Notes: a model not told the origin generated them from the letters alone. DNA of 64,000 bases from Psilocybe azurescens (GCA_023853785.1 JAJIRX010000144.1:34612-98611), one strand, 5' to 3'; numbered from the stretch's first letter, positions 33,685-47,394 are shown. A program made the numbers and translations.

Positions 33685-34940
33685 AAGGTCTTTACAGTCC
33701 CCCATATTGTCTGACCAAAATCTGCTGGACTTCCATTGGACTTGGTGTAATCAGAACACCATTTTTTAAAGTGCAATTTGGTGAAATTTCTGGTCATTTT
33801 CTAGTGACAGTCTGCTCAATTGCCCATCTGCTGCCATTTCATTCTGCACATGCAGTTTACAACCATCTGAGATACATTTACACCCCACAACACACTTTTT
33901 CCACTCCACTAACATGATTGCCAGGCTATGTGCCCACTTTCACTGCCCATCCACTTTCATTTCATGCTGCAAACATAGTGTATGACTGGTCACCACTGCC
34001 TGCACACATTCACAGGCAACTCCAGCTGTACTGCACCTCCCTCTGATGCATCTAGCAGGCCCAATGCACACAGTAGCAGCCCTCTGCCCACTGTTTTGCC
34101 TCATGCCAACTGGCCTGCAGTGCTCCACCTTGCCACTCACTACCTGCTACCCTGCCCCCTTCATCCACTGTTTAGGTGTAGCTAGCCCCATGCCTGTGCT
34201 GGTGGCCCCACAAACACTATTCTGCCTTATACAATTCCTCTATTCACATTCCCCTCCCCTCTGTGGCCCTCCAATTTTCATTAGCCACACCCACTGCACT
34301 CCATTTTACCTTGCCCACTCTGTCTTATGCCTATGCCAGGCCCAGTGCCTGGTTGCTCTTCCCTTTCTCCACTCGTTCCTCTGTAGCCACTTTTGGCTGG
34401 CCCTGCACCTTGTTTGTGGGTCTCAGTGCTCCTATTTTTGGTGGCTGTATATTACCATAGTATAGATGTAGTGATCTCATGTTGTAGTTGGTATATAACA
34501 CAATTAAAATCTCACTTGTCTTTTCAAAATTAAGCCCTAAATTTACATTTTTAAACTTTGACTATACCTCTTCAAAATTTCAAAGACATTAATGGGGTGA
34601 AGTTATGTGAATGGAGCATCCAATACTTAACATACTTTTAAATATATTGTTGGAACTCAATGAAATTAGACCATAGTCCAATCAGAGTCAAATGGATTCC
34701 AATGGATCTGTTGGAGTCTGTTGGAATCCATTGGACTTTAACTGGACAAGCAGTCTGCCCATTTTCCTGCATAAAAGTGACTTGACCAGACTTTCAGCAT
34801 ACTCTCATCAAACAGTCAACAGAATCTGGTGAAGTCCAATGGAGTCCAACAGACACATATTGAGGGTCCACTGGAATTAGATGAGTCTGCTGATAGTCCA
34901 ACAGAATCCATTGGACAATATGGGGGACTGTAAAATATAC
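33685..34940. mobile_element. 1.26-kb palindrome-array element, family GGATTCCAAT
   Basis: The exact 8-bp duplication AGCAAATC flanks it (33677-33684 and 34941-34948). The ends read AAGGTCTTTACAGTCCCCCA and, reversed, GTATATTTTACAGTCCCCCA. The right subterminal region (34690-34920) has GGATTCC/GGAATCC/GGAGTCC motifs about 10 bp apart. The interior is C-rich with short plus-strand frames that I do not recognise, and lacks the minisatellite core of the other families. Confidence 0.87.
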
Positions 34941-34948
34941 AGCAAATC

Positions 34949-35556
34949 CAGCCAGCAAAACAGAAGAGCATGGCCAGAACACTCAGTCAACCCAATATGT
35001 CCTTTCTCCTGACTCCACAAGTTTGAATGAATGAGTTTATTGGGGACAGTTACTCTGAATACAATAATATGTATATATATGTTATATTCTGATTTGGACT
35101 CTGTACAAAATCTAGAACTACATAGACAGAATAAGAAAAACTACAAGTCTTATATATAATAAAAAATAGAGATTAAGAAAATTTGAATGTTGAAGATAAA
35201 AGATGAACCAGGCCTAAGGCTCATTGTCATGTTGGTGTGATCACAATAGACTTTACCACAACCACAACAAGACACAATCTATGCTATCTAGGCTGGGTAA
35301 TGGCAATGAAAGAAAAAGGCATGTGAAAAAATGATTAGCATGTTTATGAGCTTTAAGAGTTGGATTGTGTTGTGAAGAACAGCATTGATTGTAATGTGTT
35401 AATGGCCTCAGAAGGCTCTACTGGGTTGATTTACATGGCTTATTAGGTTCCCAACTTAATATAATATATAGCTTGTTAAATATCATTTGCTTCAGCAGAT
35501 ATTGGCAGATAAAGTTAGCTTTTTGAGTTTGAGAATGATATATATACAAAACAAAA
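34949..35556. other. AT-rich spacer downstream of the TPR-CHAT gene
   Basis: I see no gene or repeat here. The TPR-CHAT stop codon is at 35557-35559. Confidence 0.5.
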
Positions 35557-38500
35557 CTAAAGACCAAAATGTACAAAAGGAATCCAAGTAAGTAAAGATG
35601 ACTCTGAATCTCCAAGTATCTGTCTCATCTCCTGTGTAGCATCATGAAGTGCTTGTGCTGCACCATCACTACCTCAATTTTTCAGAACCAGTGTCAGTCT
35701 CTGCTTTAGGAATCAAGAGGTTCTTATAGAATGCTTCTGCAAGTTTGGGACCATAGCTATCCTTGATAGACCACATAGTTGCTACTACACCCTGGTATCC
35801 AGCTGCCAACATTCCTCCAGCCAAATGAACAGCTTCTTCAGACAGTTTTTCATCACCAGTTGAGGTTTGACATGCTGATAAAAAGGCAAGGTCTGCTCCT
35901 GCCAAATTTTTTCTGATGATTGATGAGAGATCTAGTCTTCCATCATAAAGGTAGAAACCACTTTGGAGAGGATTGGTGTTATCTTGAGCAGCATGACAGG
36001 CAAGATGAATGCAGCTAAAGACATCCATTTCATCATTTACTCTACTGACAGTAGCATCACCACTTTCCAGAGATAGATGTTTAATCTTAAATTTGGACAG
36101 CAGCTGTTGGATGATTTGAACTTCCTGTGTTGTTCCTGGAATGGGATGTAGTTTTGGTGTATCTGGTTGGCTTATCATTAGAAGTCCAACTTTCTTTTGA
36201 TTTATGTTGTGAGAATTGTGTGTCTTTTTAATCAGAGAACTGACATTGGGAATGTAGGATGACACTGCAAAATCAGAGAGCTTGTTGCACATGCCTGGAG
36301 TAGATCCAGACAATTTATATATTCCTGCTGCATGTATGGGGAGAAATGCCAGAGGCCCAGTAACACACCACCATATACGAGGTAGGTTGGATAAAGGTTT
36401 CTTCAGTCAAACTGTAAGCCTTAAAAAACATAAATGAAGAATGAAAGCACTTACAGAATATCCAAGACCATTGAGGATTGGCTTGACCACAAAACTCCAC
36501 AGTTGCTGGAGAATATCAGTAATACCACCTTCCTTACAACGACGTGATCCACGGCTACTAACATTATCCCAATCTTCTCGCATCCGGACTCTAGAATCAT
36601 GAAGAATGACTTTGAGATCATGATGGAGCTTATCTGCTATTCTGAAAGCGAATTGAGGAAGAGCAATATGAAGAGGATTTTTTTGCCAGATGTAAGTATA
36701 AGTGCATCAGAATGGTTTCCATAGCTATTGATGACAACAACATGCCCAGATTTGGGGAGGTTCTTGAGAAGAGTGGAACATGATGGTGGGAGAAGGAAAT
36801 TTGTGAACTGGGGTTTACTGCGAACTGTGGTAAGTAGCTGTTCCCATTCCTGTGCCAATTTTATATGGGTGTGTGCCTCATTTGGTATGGATATTTTTGT
36901 TAATAGACTGGTATCTTCAGTATATATGTTTAATTCTGCTTGAGAACCTGCACTTTCCAAATCATTTGAAACTTGTACAATCTTATCTGCTAATGCTCTG
37001 TCATATGCATAAAGATCATCAACAAGAGTATGAAGATCATTAATCTGCCTCCATACAAGACAACGACCTTGTTCAAGCCATTCTAAAGCCATAGAATGCT
37101 GCCCAAAGTGAATTGCAGCAGCAGCAGCACATCTTGATAATAATGAAATATTGATCAGTTTAGTGAAACGGCTCTTGATTGTTTGGTCCAGATCTGCAAA
37201 TTGTGAAACAAGACAAATGGCAGTATTATATGCCTTCAGCAATTGTGATTGATCAATTTGCATAGTCAATTCTGCCCATTGAACAGCTGCAAACAATTTC
37301 ACAGAAGATGATCCTGAGAGAGAAGTGGAAGCAAGTCTGAAATTTAAAATGGCACTGTGGGCATCCATGGCATCCTTAGTGTGCTCAAAGCGTTTTTCAA
37401 GTGAAAGTCCAAGGTGGTACAGCTTAGTAGGCAGACTGGCATGGCCTTCAGAAGTGAGCTGAATGCATTTTTGAAGCAATGATATTGCCTCTGAAATGTC
37501 AGCAACATTTTCTGTGTGCTCAAAGCGTTTTTCAATTGAAAGTCCAAGGTGGTGCAGCTTAGTAGGCAGACTGGCATGGCCTTCAGGAGTGAGCTGAATG
37601 CATTTTTGAAGCAATGATATTGCCTCTGAAATGTCAGCAACATTTCCTGTGTGCTCAAACCGTGTTCTAAATGAAAAACCAAGGTTGTTCAGCCAAATAG
37701 GCAGATTTGCATGGCTTTCAGGAGTGAGCTGAATGCATTTTTGAAGCAATGATATTGCCTCTGAAATGTCAGCAACATTTCCTGTGTGCTGAAAGCGTTT
37801 TTCAAGTGAAGATTGAAGGCTGTTTAGCCAAATAGGCATCCTTGTATGGCCTTCAGAAGTGAGCTGAATGCATTTTCGAAGCAATGATATTGCCTCTGAA
37901 ATGTCAGCAAGATTTCTTGTGTATGTAAAGCATGCTCTAAGTGAAAGACCAAGGTTGTGTAGCCGATCAGGCATTTTTGCATGGCCTTCAGAAGTGAGCT
38001 GAATACATTTTTGATGCAGTGATATGGATTCTGAAATGTCAGCAAGATTTTCTGTGTGACTAAAGCGTGTTGCAAGTGAAACACCAAGTTTGTCCAGCCA
38101 GTCAGGCAGATACGCATGACCTTCAGGAGTGAGCTGAATACATTTTGAAACAATGATATTGCCTCTGAAATGTCAGCAAGATTTCCTGTGTGCTCAAACT
38201 GTGTTTGAAGTGAAACACCAAGGTTGCTCAGCCACATAGGCAGGTTTGCATGGTCTTCAGGAGTGAGCTGAATACATTTTTGAAACAATGATATTGCCTC
38301 TGAAATGTCAGCAAGATTCCCTGTGTGCTCAGACTGTGTTTGAAGTGAAACACCAAGGCTGTTCAGCCAAACAGGCAGGGTTGCATGGTCTTCAGGAGTG
38401 AGCTGGATGCATTTTTGATACAATGATATTGCCTCTGAAATGTCAGCAAGATTTCCTGTGTGCTTAAAGTGTGTGTGAAGTGAAGATCCAAGGTTGCTCA

Positions 38501-41500
38501 GATGAGTAGGCAGGTTTGCATGGCCTTTAGGAGTGAGCTGAATGCATTTTTGATGCAATGATATTGCCTCTGAAATGTCAGCAAGATTTTCTGTGTGCTC
38601 AAACCGTGTGTGAAATGAAGATCCAAGATTGTTCAGCTGAGTAGGCAGGTTTTCATGGCCTTCAGGAGTGAGCTGAATGTATTTTTGTTGCAACGATATT
38701 GCCTCTGAAATGTCAGCAATATTTCTTGTGTGCTCAAAGCGTTTTCCAAGTGAAAGACCAAGATTGTTCAGCCACATAGGCAGGTCTGCATGCCCTTCAG
38801 AAGTAAGCTGAATGCATTTTTGATGCAGTGATATGGATTCTGAAATGTCAGCAAGATTTTCTGTATGCTCAAAGCGTTTTCTAAGTGAAACACCAAGGTT
38901 GTTCAGCCAATTAGGCAGGTCTGCATGGCCTTCAGGAGTAAGCTGAATACATTTTTGATACAATGATATTGCCTCTGAAATGTCAGCAAGATTTTTTATG
39001 TGGTTAAAGCGTGTTGCAAGTGAAGATCCAAGGTTGCTCAGCTGTATAGGCAGGTCTGCTTGGCCTTCAGGCATGAGCTGAATACATTTTGAAACAATGA
39101 TATTGCCTCTGAAATGTCAGCAAGATTTTCTGTGTGCTCAAACTGTGTTTGAAGTGAACGACCAAGGCTGTTCAGCTGTATAGGCAGGGTTGCATGGTCT
39201 TCAGGAGTGAGCTGAATGCATTTTTTAAACAATAATATTGCTTCTGAAATGTCAGCAAGATTTGCTGTGTGCTCAAAGCGTGTGTGAAGTGAAGATCCAA
39301 GATTGATCAGATGAGTAGGCAGGTCTGCATGGACTTTGGGAGTGAGCTGAATGCATTTTCGAAGCAATGTTATTGCCTCTGAAATGTCAGCAAGATTTCT
39401 TGTGCATGTAAAGCGTGTTCTAAGTGAAAAACCAAGTTTGCTCAGCCACATAGGCAGGTTTGCATGGTCTTCAGGAGTGAGCTGAATGCATTTTTGATAC
39501 AATGATATTGCCTCTGAAATGTCAGCAAGATTTGCTGTGTGCCCAAAATGTATTTGAAGTGCATCACCCAGGTTGTTCAGCCGCATAGGCAGGTTTGCAT
39601 GGCCTTCAGGAGTGAGCTGAATGCATTTTTGAAACAATGATATTGCCTCTGAAATGTCGACAAGATTTCCTGTGTGCTCAAACTGTGTTTGAAGTGAAAC
39701 ACCAAGGCTGTTCAGCCAAATAGGCAGGTTTGCATGGCCTTCAGGAGTGAGCTGAATGCATTTTTGATACAATAATATTGCCTCTGAAATGTCAGCAAGA
39801 TTTCCTGTGTGCTCAAACTGTGTGTGAAATGAAGATCCAAGATTGTTCAGCTGAGTAGGCAGGGTTTCATGGCCTTCAGGAGTGAGCTCAATGCATTTTT
39901 GAAACAATGATATTGCCTCTGAAATGTCAGCAAGATTTCCTGTGTGCTCAAACTGTGTTTGAAGTGAAAGACCAAGGCTGTTCAGCCAAATAGGCAGGGT
40001 TGCATGGCCTTCAGGAGTGAGCTGAATGCATTTTTGAAAAAATGATATTGCCTCTGAAATGTCAGCATGATTTCCTGTGTGCTTAAAGTGTGCATGAAGT
40101 GAAGCTCCCAGGTTGTTCAGCCGTATAGACAGGTCTGCATGACCTTTAGGAGTGAGCTGAATGCATTTTTGATGCAATGATATTGCCTCTGAAATGTCAG
40201 CAAGATTTCCTGTGTGCTCAAACTGTGTTCTAAGTGAACCTCCCAGGTTGTTCAGCCAAATAGGCAGGTTTGTATGGTCTTCAGGAGTGAGCTGAATACA
40301 TTTTTGATACAATGATATTGTCTCTGAAATGTCAGCAACATTTCTTGTGTGATCAAACCGTGTTCTAAGTGAAGTTCCCAGGTTGTTCAGCCAAATAGGC
40401 AGGTTTGCATGGTCTTCAGGAGTGAGCTGAATATATTTTTGATACAATGATATTGCCTCTGAAATGTCAGCAACATTTCCTGTGTGCTCAAAGCGTGTTT
40501 TAAATACAAGACCAAGGTTGTTCAGCCAAATAGGCAGGCTTGCATGGCTTTCAGGAGTGAGCTGAATGCATCTTTGAAACACTGATATTGCCTCTGAAAT
40601 GTCAGCAATATTTCTTGTGTGCTCAAAGCGTTTTCCAAGTGAAATACCAAGGTTGTTCAGGCAATTAGGCAGGTATGCATGGCCTTCAGAAGTGAGCTGA
40701 ATGCATTTTTGTTGCAATGATATTGCCTCTGAAATGTCAGTAAGCTTTCTTGTGTGCATAAACCGTGTTGTAAGTGCAAGACCAAGGTTGTTCAGGCAAT
40801 TAGGCAGCTCTGCATGGTCCTCAGAAACAAGCTGAATACATTTTTGAAACAATGATATTGCTTCTGAAATGTCAGCCAGATTTCCTATGTACTCAAAGCG
40901 TGTTTGAAGTGAAAATCCAAGGTTGTTCAGCTGCATAGGCACATTTGCATGGCCTTCAGGAGTGAGCTGAATGCATTTTTGATACAATAATATTGCTTCT
41001 GAAATGTCAGCAAGATTTCCTGTGTGATCAAAGCGTTTTGCAAGTGAAACACCAAGGCCGCTCAGCTGCATAGGCAGGTTTGCATGGTCTTCAGGAGTGA
41101 GCTGAATACATTTTTGATGTAATGATATTGCCTCTGAAATGTCAACAACATTTCTTGTGTGCTCAAAGTGTATTTGAAGTACAATACCCAGGTTGTTAAG
41201 CTGCATAGGCAGGTCTGCATGGCCTTCAGGAGTGAGTTCAATGCTTTTTGAAACAATGATATTGCCTCTGAAATGTCAGCAACATTTCTTGTGTTCTCAA
41301 AGCGTGTTTGAAATGAAGATCCAAGGTTGTACAGCTGAGCAGGCAGATCTGCATGGCCTTCAGGAGTGAGCGCAATTGATTTTTGTTGCAATGATATTGC
41401 TTGATCAATGTTTGACATTACTCCTGTTACACTATATAGTTGATCAACTGCAGTCCCATAGCCATACAGAAAATTTGCAAGTCTTGTGTCAGTGATTGGC

Positions 41501-41956
41501 AAGAGGCGGACTCCCATCTCAAAAGCAAGCACACTGTTCTTAATGTCACATTCAGACCCTGACATTTCAAACAATGCCATGAATTTATTGCCCATGTCAA
41601 TTAGCAACTCTGGTTTTTCCGGCATTTGGTCAGACATTTCAAGTCTCCGTGCAAGCTCTTTTTCCAGGGCTTTGGACCAATGTTTCATAGCTTCGGACAG
41701 ATATTCCAAAGACCCTATGGGGTGACAGGAAAATATTAGCAAAGATCTCGATCTTCACTTATCATTTAAAATATTGTACATACTATCGTGTGTCTGATCT
41801 TCATCTTCTTGTTTCGTTACACCCTTCACTCCCTGATCAGGTGCTCGCTGCTTCTCTTCGCTCGCTGCTGAGCTGTATGTGATGTTTTTACTGATCAGAG
41901 TCTGACCTTGACGGTGAATATAGTCATACCCACCTTGGTGATTCCATATTTTCCAT
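35557..41956 (-). CDS. TPR-repeat protein with C-terminal CHAT protease domain
   Basis: About thirty 42-residue kinesin-light-chain-type TPR units (NLADISEAISLYQKCIQLTP, then a GHANLP-type loop and a short helix) run from about 41340 to 37330. A linker and a CHAT domain follow, with the catalytic His in IHLACHAAQD (about 36000) and the catalytic Cys in LAFLSACQTSTGD (about 35870); the end reads SSLLTWIPFVHFGL. CHAT domains are caspase-fold cysteine proteases of clan CD, and the repeats probably recognise a partner. The start at 41956 (MENMES) is inferred from two upstream introns. One-base losses near 41240, 39090, 38140 and 36670 and a frame change near 35672 break the frame; most lie in A runs and may be assembly errors. 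Confidence 0.85.
36401..36454 (-). other. intron in the TPR-CHAT gene
   Basis: A 54-nt intron with donor GTAAGT and acceptor CTGAAG joins ILNGLGYS to KPLSNLPRIWWCVTG, a continuous reading into the CHAT domain. The nearer acceptor TTACAG would put a stop in frame. Confidence 0.65.
41715..41783 (-). other. intron near the 5-prime end of the TPR-CHAT gene
   Basis: A 69-nt intron with donor GTATGT and acceptor CCCATAG joins QEDEDQTHD to RSLEYLSEAMKHWSK in frame. A further 43-nt intron (41891-41933, donor GTGGGT, acceptor GATCAG) would join the ATG exon at 41956 and is less certain. Confidence 0.6.
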
Positions 41957-44560
41957 TAAAAAGTGTATCTGAATGCTGGGGTGTGTCGCTATGCGAGAAG
42001 AGCAAAAAGGGCGAGACAATTGCAGGGCCTCGTCCTTATATACCTTCGATACTTTACTTCTCCCGAATCCATCGGAACATGTGGAGTCCTAATGATAAGT
42101 CTATTCCTGTTACTGTCGTACTTGTCATGATCATCTGCCACATAGAGCTGTTCTCTGATGCAGTGGGAATCGCAGAAAACGTTCAAATTTTGTACAGGCT
42201 GCAAGTTATTCTCTGGTATGATATCCGGCTATCCATATGTACCCTCAATGTTGCTCTGCGACGTACATGCAATGATTTGGCTGCCCTGAACATTTTAGAC
42301 GCCCGGCGGCTCGAGCCAAACGCTCAGCACACGTGGACGGCCTCAGTCACAGCCACCAGATAATGCGGCACGCATGGTGAGGAATCAATCACTGCCTTGC
42401 ATGGCCGTCCGAGAACAGACCAACAACAATGCATTTTTGACAGCCCACATCAGATATATTTGGTGACATACTCGAGTATGCAAAATAGATCAAAGATCCA
42501 TAAACATCACTCACATACCAGACATTAGCGGTCACATTCTTTCACCAAAACTACCCCACCGATGCTCGAGTTGCAATATTTTCTCTCATCTACCAGTTCT
42601 CTCCTCGTCAGATGCGTAGAAAGACGGTTCTCAGAATCTACGGTCAAGAACAGACCTAACTTGGTCTACAATTACAACAATCAGACGGATGAATGACAGA
42701 CGATACGGGGTATCATATATAGACAAAATTGGTGTACATCTCTGAGAGCTGTTTTCTCAGCCATTCAGAAGCAAACGGCAACATTGAATCAGTTAGCGCA
42801 GCCATGCGACAGAATAGAAAGACGTATCCACCATGTCACCGGCACACAGTCCGTTAGTGTCTATTCGCATCAAAAGGCTTTTGAATCTGTGTGGTAGCAT
42901 CAGAACGACAGGTTAGTACAACGATCTGCTAGGAGTTGCACGTTTTGATCAATAAGATTGGTGATACCAAAGTTGGGATCGGCGAAAGGAGGGCTGGAAG
43001 ATAATTATCACACTTTAGAAGAGATGGAATAAATCGGGTTGTCTATAAGTGCATCCACAGCGCTCGATGTGACAAGCATGCCCCAGCACCGCAATGTCAA
43101 CACTGCCACATTCTACGCAACAGAGAGTAGAAATGAGAAGAAAGCCGACGCAGAGAGGAAATGCAAAGGAGAGATACTCACCAAGGTGGGTTCTAATTTC
43201 GATTTTCGATTACTGTTGACACTCTCTGCTCAGACCAGAAAATAGGGGATGAATGTCGTCAAGACGCGAAAGGCTGTTGAAGACACCCAGTATACCATTT
43301 TGATTGCTATGGAGCGGTACGGTAAGAGCGTTGAGCCGGAATGACCAGCCACAACGAAAGAGGCTTGTCTGTTGTGAGCACATGACGCTCGTGGCTGTTG
43401 ATTTATCTTCCAATTTTCTTCATCGCTGGTCTTCAACAACAGTGAGGGATTGGTGCTGAGCATGACGAAACGGGTGGTGATAATTCAAGTGGCATGCTAC
43501 AAGCTATGGGGTCGTCGGAAACCATGATATCACAGCAGAGAGAAACAGTCCACAATGAATGTAATATAGGGCACTGAGCGGTAACTACAAGAATAGAGGG
43601 CTAATAGATATCAAAAGAAATCACGAATTAGAGATCATAGCAACACCAAGACGTGAAATGAAAACATACGAGAACGAGTGGGTTGGAAAAGTTTTTTCCT
43701 ATCTATCCTCTAGTCCCTTCCACTCAATCCCATCATATACGATAACTACAATCATCCAGCGAATCGCAGCTGTTCCCGATTGGTTAACCACAACCAAAGA
43801 GCGGCCTCGGAAGGTAGGTCAACTCACTAGTGACGAGTTAGGAGTCTTCAAGTGAATTATAGTGGTAAATATGGTTTAATTCGTGATAACCATTGTATAA
43901 ATGGATGAAGATACGATTGTCTGTGTGTTGCAAAGGCCAAGCGTTGAGAGTCGCCGATGGCTCGTGGCTGTCAGCACACTTGGAAATTTAAAACCCCGCC
44001 CAGTTGAAGTTGCCGCGGCGTTCACTTCTCTGTTCATATAGGCCGCTACACCCGATCGAAAGGGCTTGTCAAACGCACTACTCGAGCACCACCTAGCAGA
44101 CATCGATAATGCACTTATACTCGCAGTACTGTACTCGTGGCACATGCAACGTCCCGGTCTTTTTCAACGACGATCTCGGAACCCACAAACCCAACATGGC
44201 ATCGTCCTTGCTGGTTACAGCTTTTTGACAATCTTGACATAGCTGGATCGGTCCTCGATCAAGACTTCAGCATTCTGTGCCCTATACCCTAGTCATTCGA
44301 AGGACTTTGTTGTTTCTCCCAACCCCTGAAGAAGCTTCTCAACGTGTCCATTCTTACCCGCACCCCATTCAGGAGGAGCTATTATGTACGGTGCTCGTGT
44401 ACTCCTCACGTTATTGGTGCTCCATGACGACTCTGGCCCATGGTATGTCGGTGCTGCTTTCTATTCACAGCCAGTTGATACCAGTTAACCCGAAATTGTC
44501 TCCGAGAACCAGACCATATCGCTTCAACCATCCCAGGAATTGTCAACAACCCTGGTAAGC
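41957..44560. other. unique sequence without a recognised gene
   Basis: The base composition becomes more balanced than in the repeats. Short frames occur on both strands (for example 43463-43230 minus, which is followed by a possible donor, and 44145-43876 minus), but none has a recognisable domain. A segment reading AAAACATACGAGAACGA near 43660 recurs near 46360, suggesting a local duplication. This region should contain the TPR-CHAT promoter. Confidence 0.4.
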
Positions 44561-45330
44561 CGCATCTTGGTCCAGTGCGAACGTCCACCGCATCAAAACA
44601 AATCTTTGGCCTCTTCAACCCCGTCCCGCACAACCCATACTCCTCGCCCCAACCAGGCTCCACACCCTCGACCATCCACCCGCCGCCGCTGCCAGACCTC
44701 GGGTATGGCGCCCTCCGTCGTACACCTCGCCTCCCAGCCGCACCACGCCATGTCCCCGCGCCGTCCCCAACCCGCTCCTCGCCCCTTCCGGGCCATCACG
44801 CACGCCCGGGCTGCAGCCGCAATATAATTGCTCCGCGTACGAAACGAACAATGCGGACGACGATGTGATGATGGATAGCGGGGATATGCCGCTGCTGCAC
44901 CGCAACCCGTCGTCGTCGGTGCCCATTCTCAGCAGGGGGAGCAGATGACGATGGAGAGGGATAGGTCCAAGAATAATGTTTGATATGAGAGGATCCCGCA
45001 GAGAGTGCCGCGGCGGTACAAGACAGTCAAGAAAATCGAGTGAGTGCCCTTCTTCATGTTCATTGCCATCGTCATCACGCATATGTGTATGCGTTATCTC
45101 ACCTACTCCACCGCAGACTCTTCCACGCCAACTTCGTGCCCGACAACGCGGTCCCTAAAAGGCTGCTCGATATATGCGCGAACCGCACCGAGCGCGAATT
45201 CATACACATGCGGTATTCCACGGCAACATGCACCGGAACGTGTTCAAAGACTCGGGCTTCACGCTGCGGCAGATATACTACAACCCGCCGCGGCGCACGA
45301 TCATCAATAGCAGTCAACATACGCATATAG
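44560..45330 (+). pseudogene. chitin synthase N-terminal fragment
   Basis: The plus strand carries a Pro-rich start (NPYSSPQPGSTPSTIHPPPL), then MPLLHRNPSSSVPILSRGS and VPRRYKTVKKIE. A 77-nt intron (45040-45116, donor GTGAGT, acceptor CCGCAG) follows, then LFHANFVPDNAVPKRLLDIC, NRTEREFIHMRYS and FKDSGFTLRQIYYNPPRRT. This matches the N-terminal part of fungal class I-III chitin synthases, membrane enzymes that polymerise N-acetylglucosamine. Frame changes and loss of everything after about residue 250 make it a pseudogene. A second, inverted relic lies at 47395-49290. Confidence 0.85.
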
Positions 45331-47394
45331 CCTACAACTGTCTCAGTGCTCGCATATGTTGCGCCCCTGGTATCTGGGCCATGGAAGATCTTGTCCGGGC
45401 TGACATTCCATCGATGTGCGCATACATTAGAACCCTAGAACATTGCTAACAGTCAGGTATGTCTTTCACTCACACAAACAATAGCAGCACTCACTGATAT
45501 CTAGACCCTCTACCCTGGTCTATATTCACTCTTACTTCGACCAGCCTTCTGTTCGCAACCTCACCTTCCAATGTACCCGCTCTGAATAGGACCTGGTCTG
45601 GAACGATGTGCTGGTCGAGGGGAACAGCCCCTAGATGGTCTTTGGAGCGTATAGTGAGTGCGGTGATATCTTCTACGTTACAGCGATCTGCAACTCACCT
45701 GGAATAACCAGCTCACGGTTGCATACGACCGCGGTGAACCCATCAGGCACCGGCTACACTTCCGCCACCATGGAGTCGACTTGTCTGCACTGCGTCGAGC
45801 AGTGGATGCGAGCATTCGATTGAGAGGACGCTAGGTAAGAGATGTGTCGTCCGAGGTGCGTTTGTGGCACACTAACAACCACAGCAGTAGACAATGATAA
45901 AGACGGCAGCGATGGCAACGGGTCTTTGGCTGCCCTTTCATAGTGAAGCAGCCGACGTACCTTACTTGCTGAACAACCCAGAGGCCTGGGACGACGATAA
46001 CGACCGCGGGGCTTGGAAAGACAGAAATGTCGTCGCCTGCACTTTCATCATGAAGGAGCCGACTTACCTTCTGCACTACGTCGGGCGTGGAAATAGGCAT
46101 GCTCTGAGAGGAAGCTAAGTGAGCGATGAGTTGTCGCATACATGTTCGCAACTCACCTTCAGCACAGCGAACGCCTTGCACGACGATAACAACGGCGGTT
46201 CCTGTGAGACAATCTTCAACGGCCGTGCAAAGGATGTGGGCTTGTCGAGATAACAGCAAGGAGAGTAACGGCTGACAGAAATAAGGTGGGCGCTGAGTTT
46301 TAAAACGAGGATAAAATCACGTATTAAATCCAGCAGCACCAAGAAGTTGGAGGGAAAACATACGAGAACGAACAGCTTTGGCATATCCTCTCTTTCTTCT
46401 ACCTCTCCTATACAGTCTTTCCACTTTTTCTACCGTAGATCGGCTAACGATGACCAAATTGAAGAGCAGTGAGCATAAGTCAACTCACTACTTTCTGCAT
46501 CAATCGCAGCTCCTCTGCCTTCCCTTGAATTGTCCATACACACATGCGAAACGTTAACAAGTGCTCTCTGCAGGAGATGAGGTGTAAACCGCGGATGAGC
46601 TGATCACCCGTTGCGCGCTCTGCAATATACCGAGCTAAAACTCTCACCCTCTTTCCAACAGTTTTCATGTTTCTTTTTGGTAGAGCGATCAGAGGAGAGA
46701 AGTCAGCGTGAATTTTTAAACCGATATTATGCTTGCTATATACACAGAATATTCTACCTGTATAATGAACGTACCATTTATTTCTTGCCCCACAATAACA
46801 TTTCTACCACTTATTATTTTATTGTTCTGTATACTTTTTTGCCACATGTGGCGTGTGAGATTAGTTATCGCGGAAGTAGTTAAAGGTCGACAAACTGTCA
46901 TTGAAGCCCGTACCATGATATTCAACGCGAGAGACTCCAACAACTCGATATATGAAGGGTGGGGTGTACTGATTGGTAGAGGACACAGCTCCAGCCGAAG
47001 TCAGGACCGATGCTGAAGACGCTCTCCGGGTAGAGCAGAGGGAAGTCGATGCGTTTGTTGACGACGAAGTCGAAGTTCTGACAGGGTTGGACGAAGGGGG
47101 CATGTGTGCATGCGTAGAGATACCTCTGTGGTGTCTGTGGCATTGGGCACATTTTATATATTGCTTTTGGGTGGGCGGTCTATGGAATGTAGATGAGAAT
47201 ATTGACATTTACGACTCCAGCATCTATGGGACCAGCTAGGACACGGGATCATGCCAATATGGTGGCTCAGGTCGCTGACAGGGAAAAGCAGGAAGAAAGA
47301 GGGGGTGGAAAAAACAGGAGAGGACAGCACGTGAAACGAAAACTCTCTCCCTCCCCCCTCAAAAGAAAATCAAGAAAAACCCACCATAGTCACC
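45331..47394. other. unassigned region between the two chitin synthase relics
   Basis: Several short frames occur on both strands. One plus-strand stretch (45590-45760) reads DLVWNDVLVEGNSP, then a stop, then VFGAYSECGDIFYVTAICNS, which looks like real former coding sequence, but I cannot name the family. A plus-strand frame at 46973-47239 and its minus counterpart are also unidentified. A segment near 46360 repeats one near 43660. Confidence 0.35.

Noticed and set aside
38100..41300. Programmed ribosomal frameshifting in the TPR gene, because three shifts fall at the same place in the repeat.
   Set aside because: Only some units carry the short A run, no stimulatory structure is evident, and similar A-run losses occur in unrelated genes nearby, so sequencing error or mutation is simpler.
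46973..47239. A continuation of the chitin synthase gene between the two relics.
   Set aside because: None of the downstream chitin synthase motifs (QRRRW region, membrane segments) could be found in any frame.
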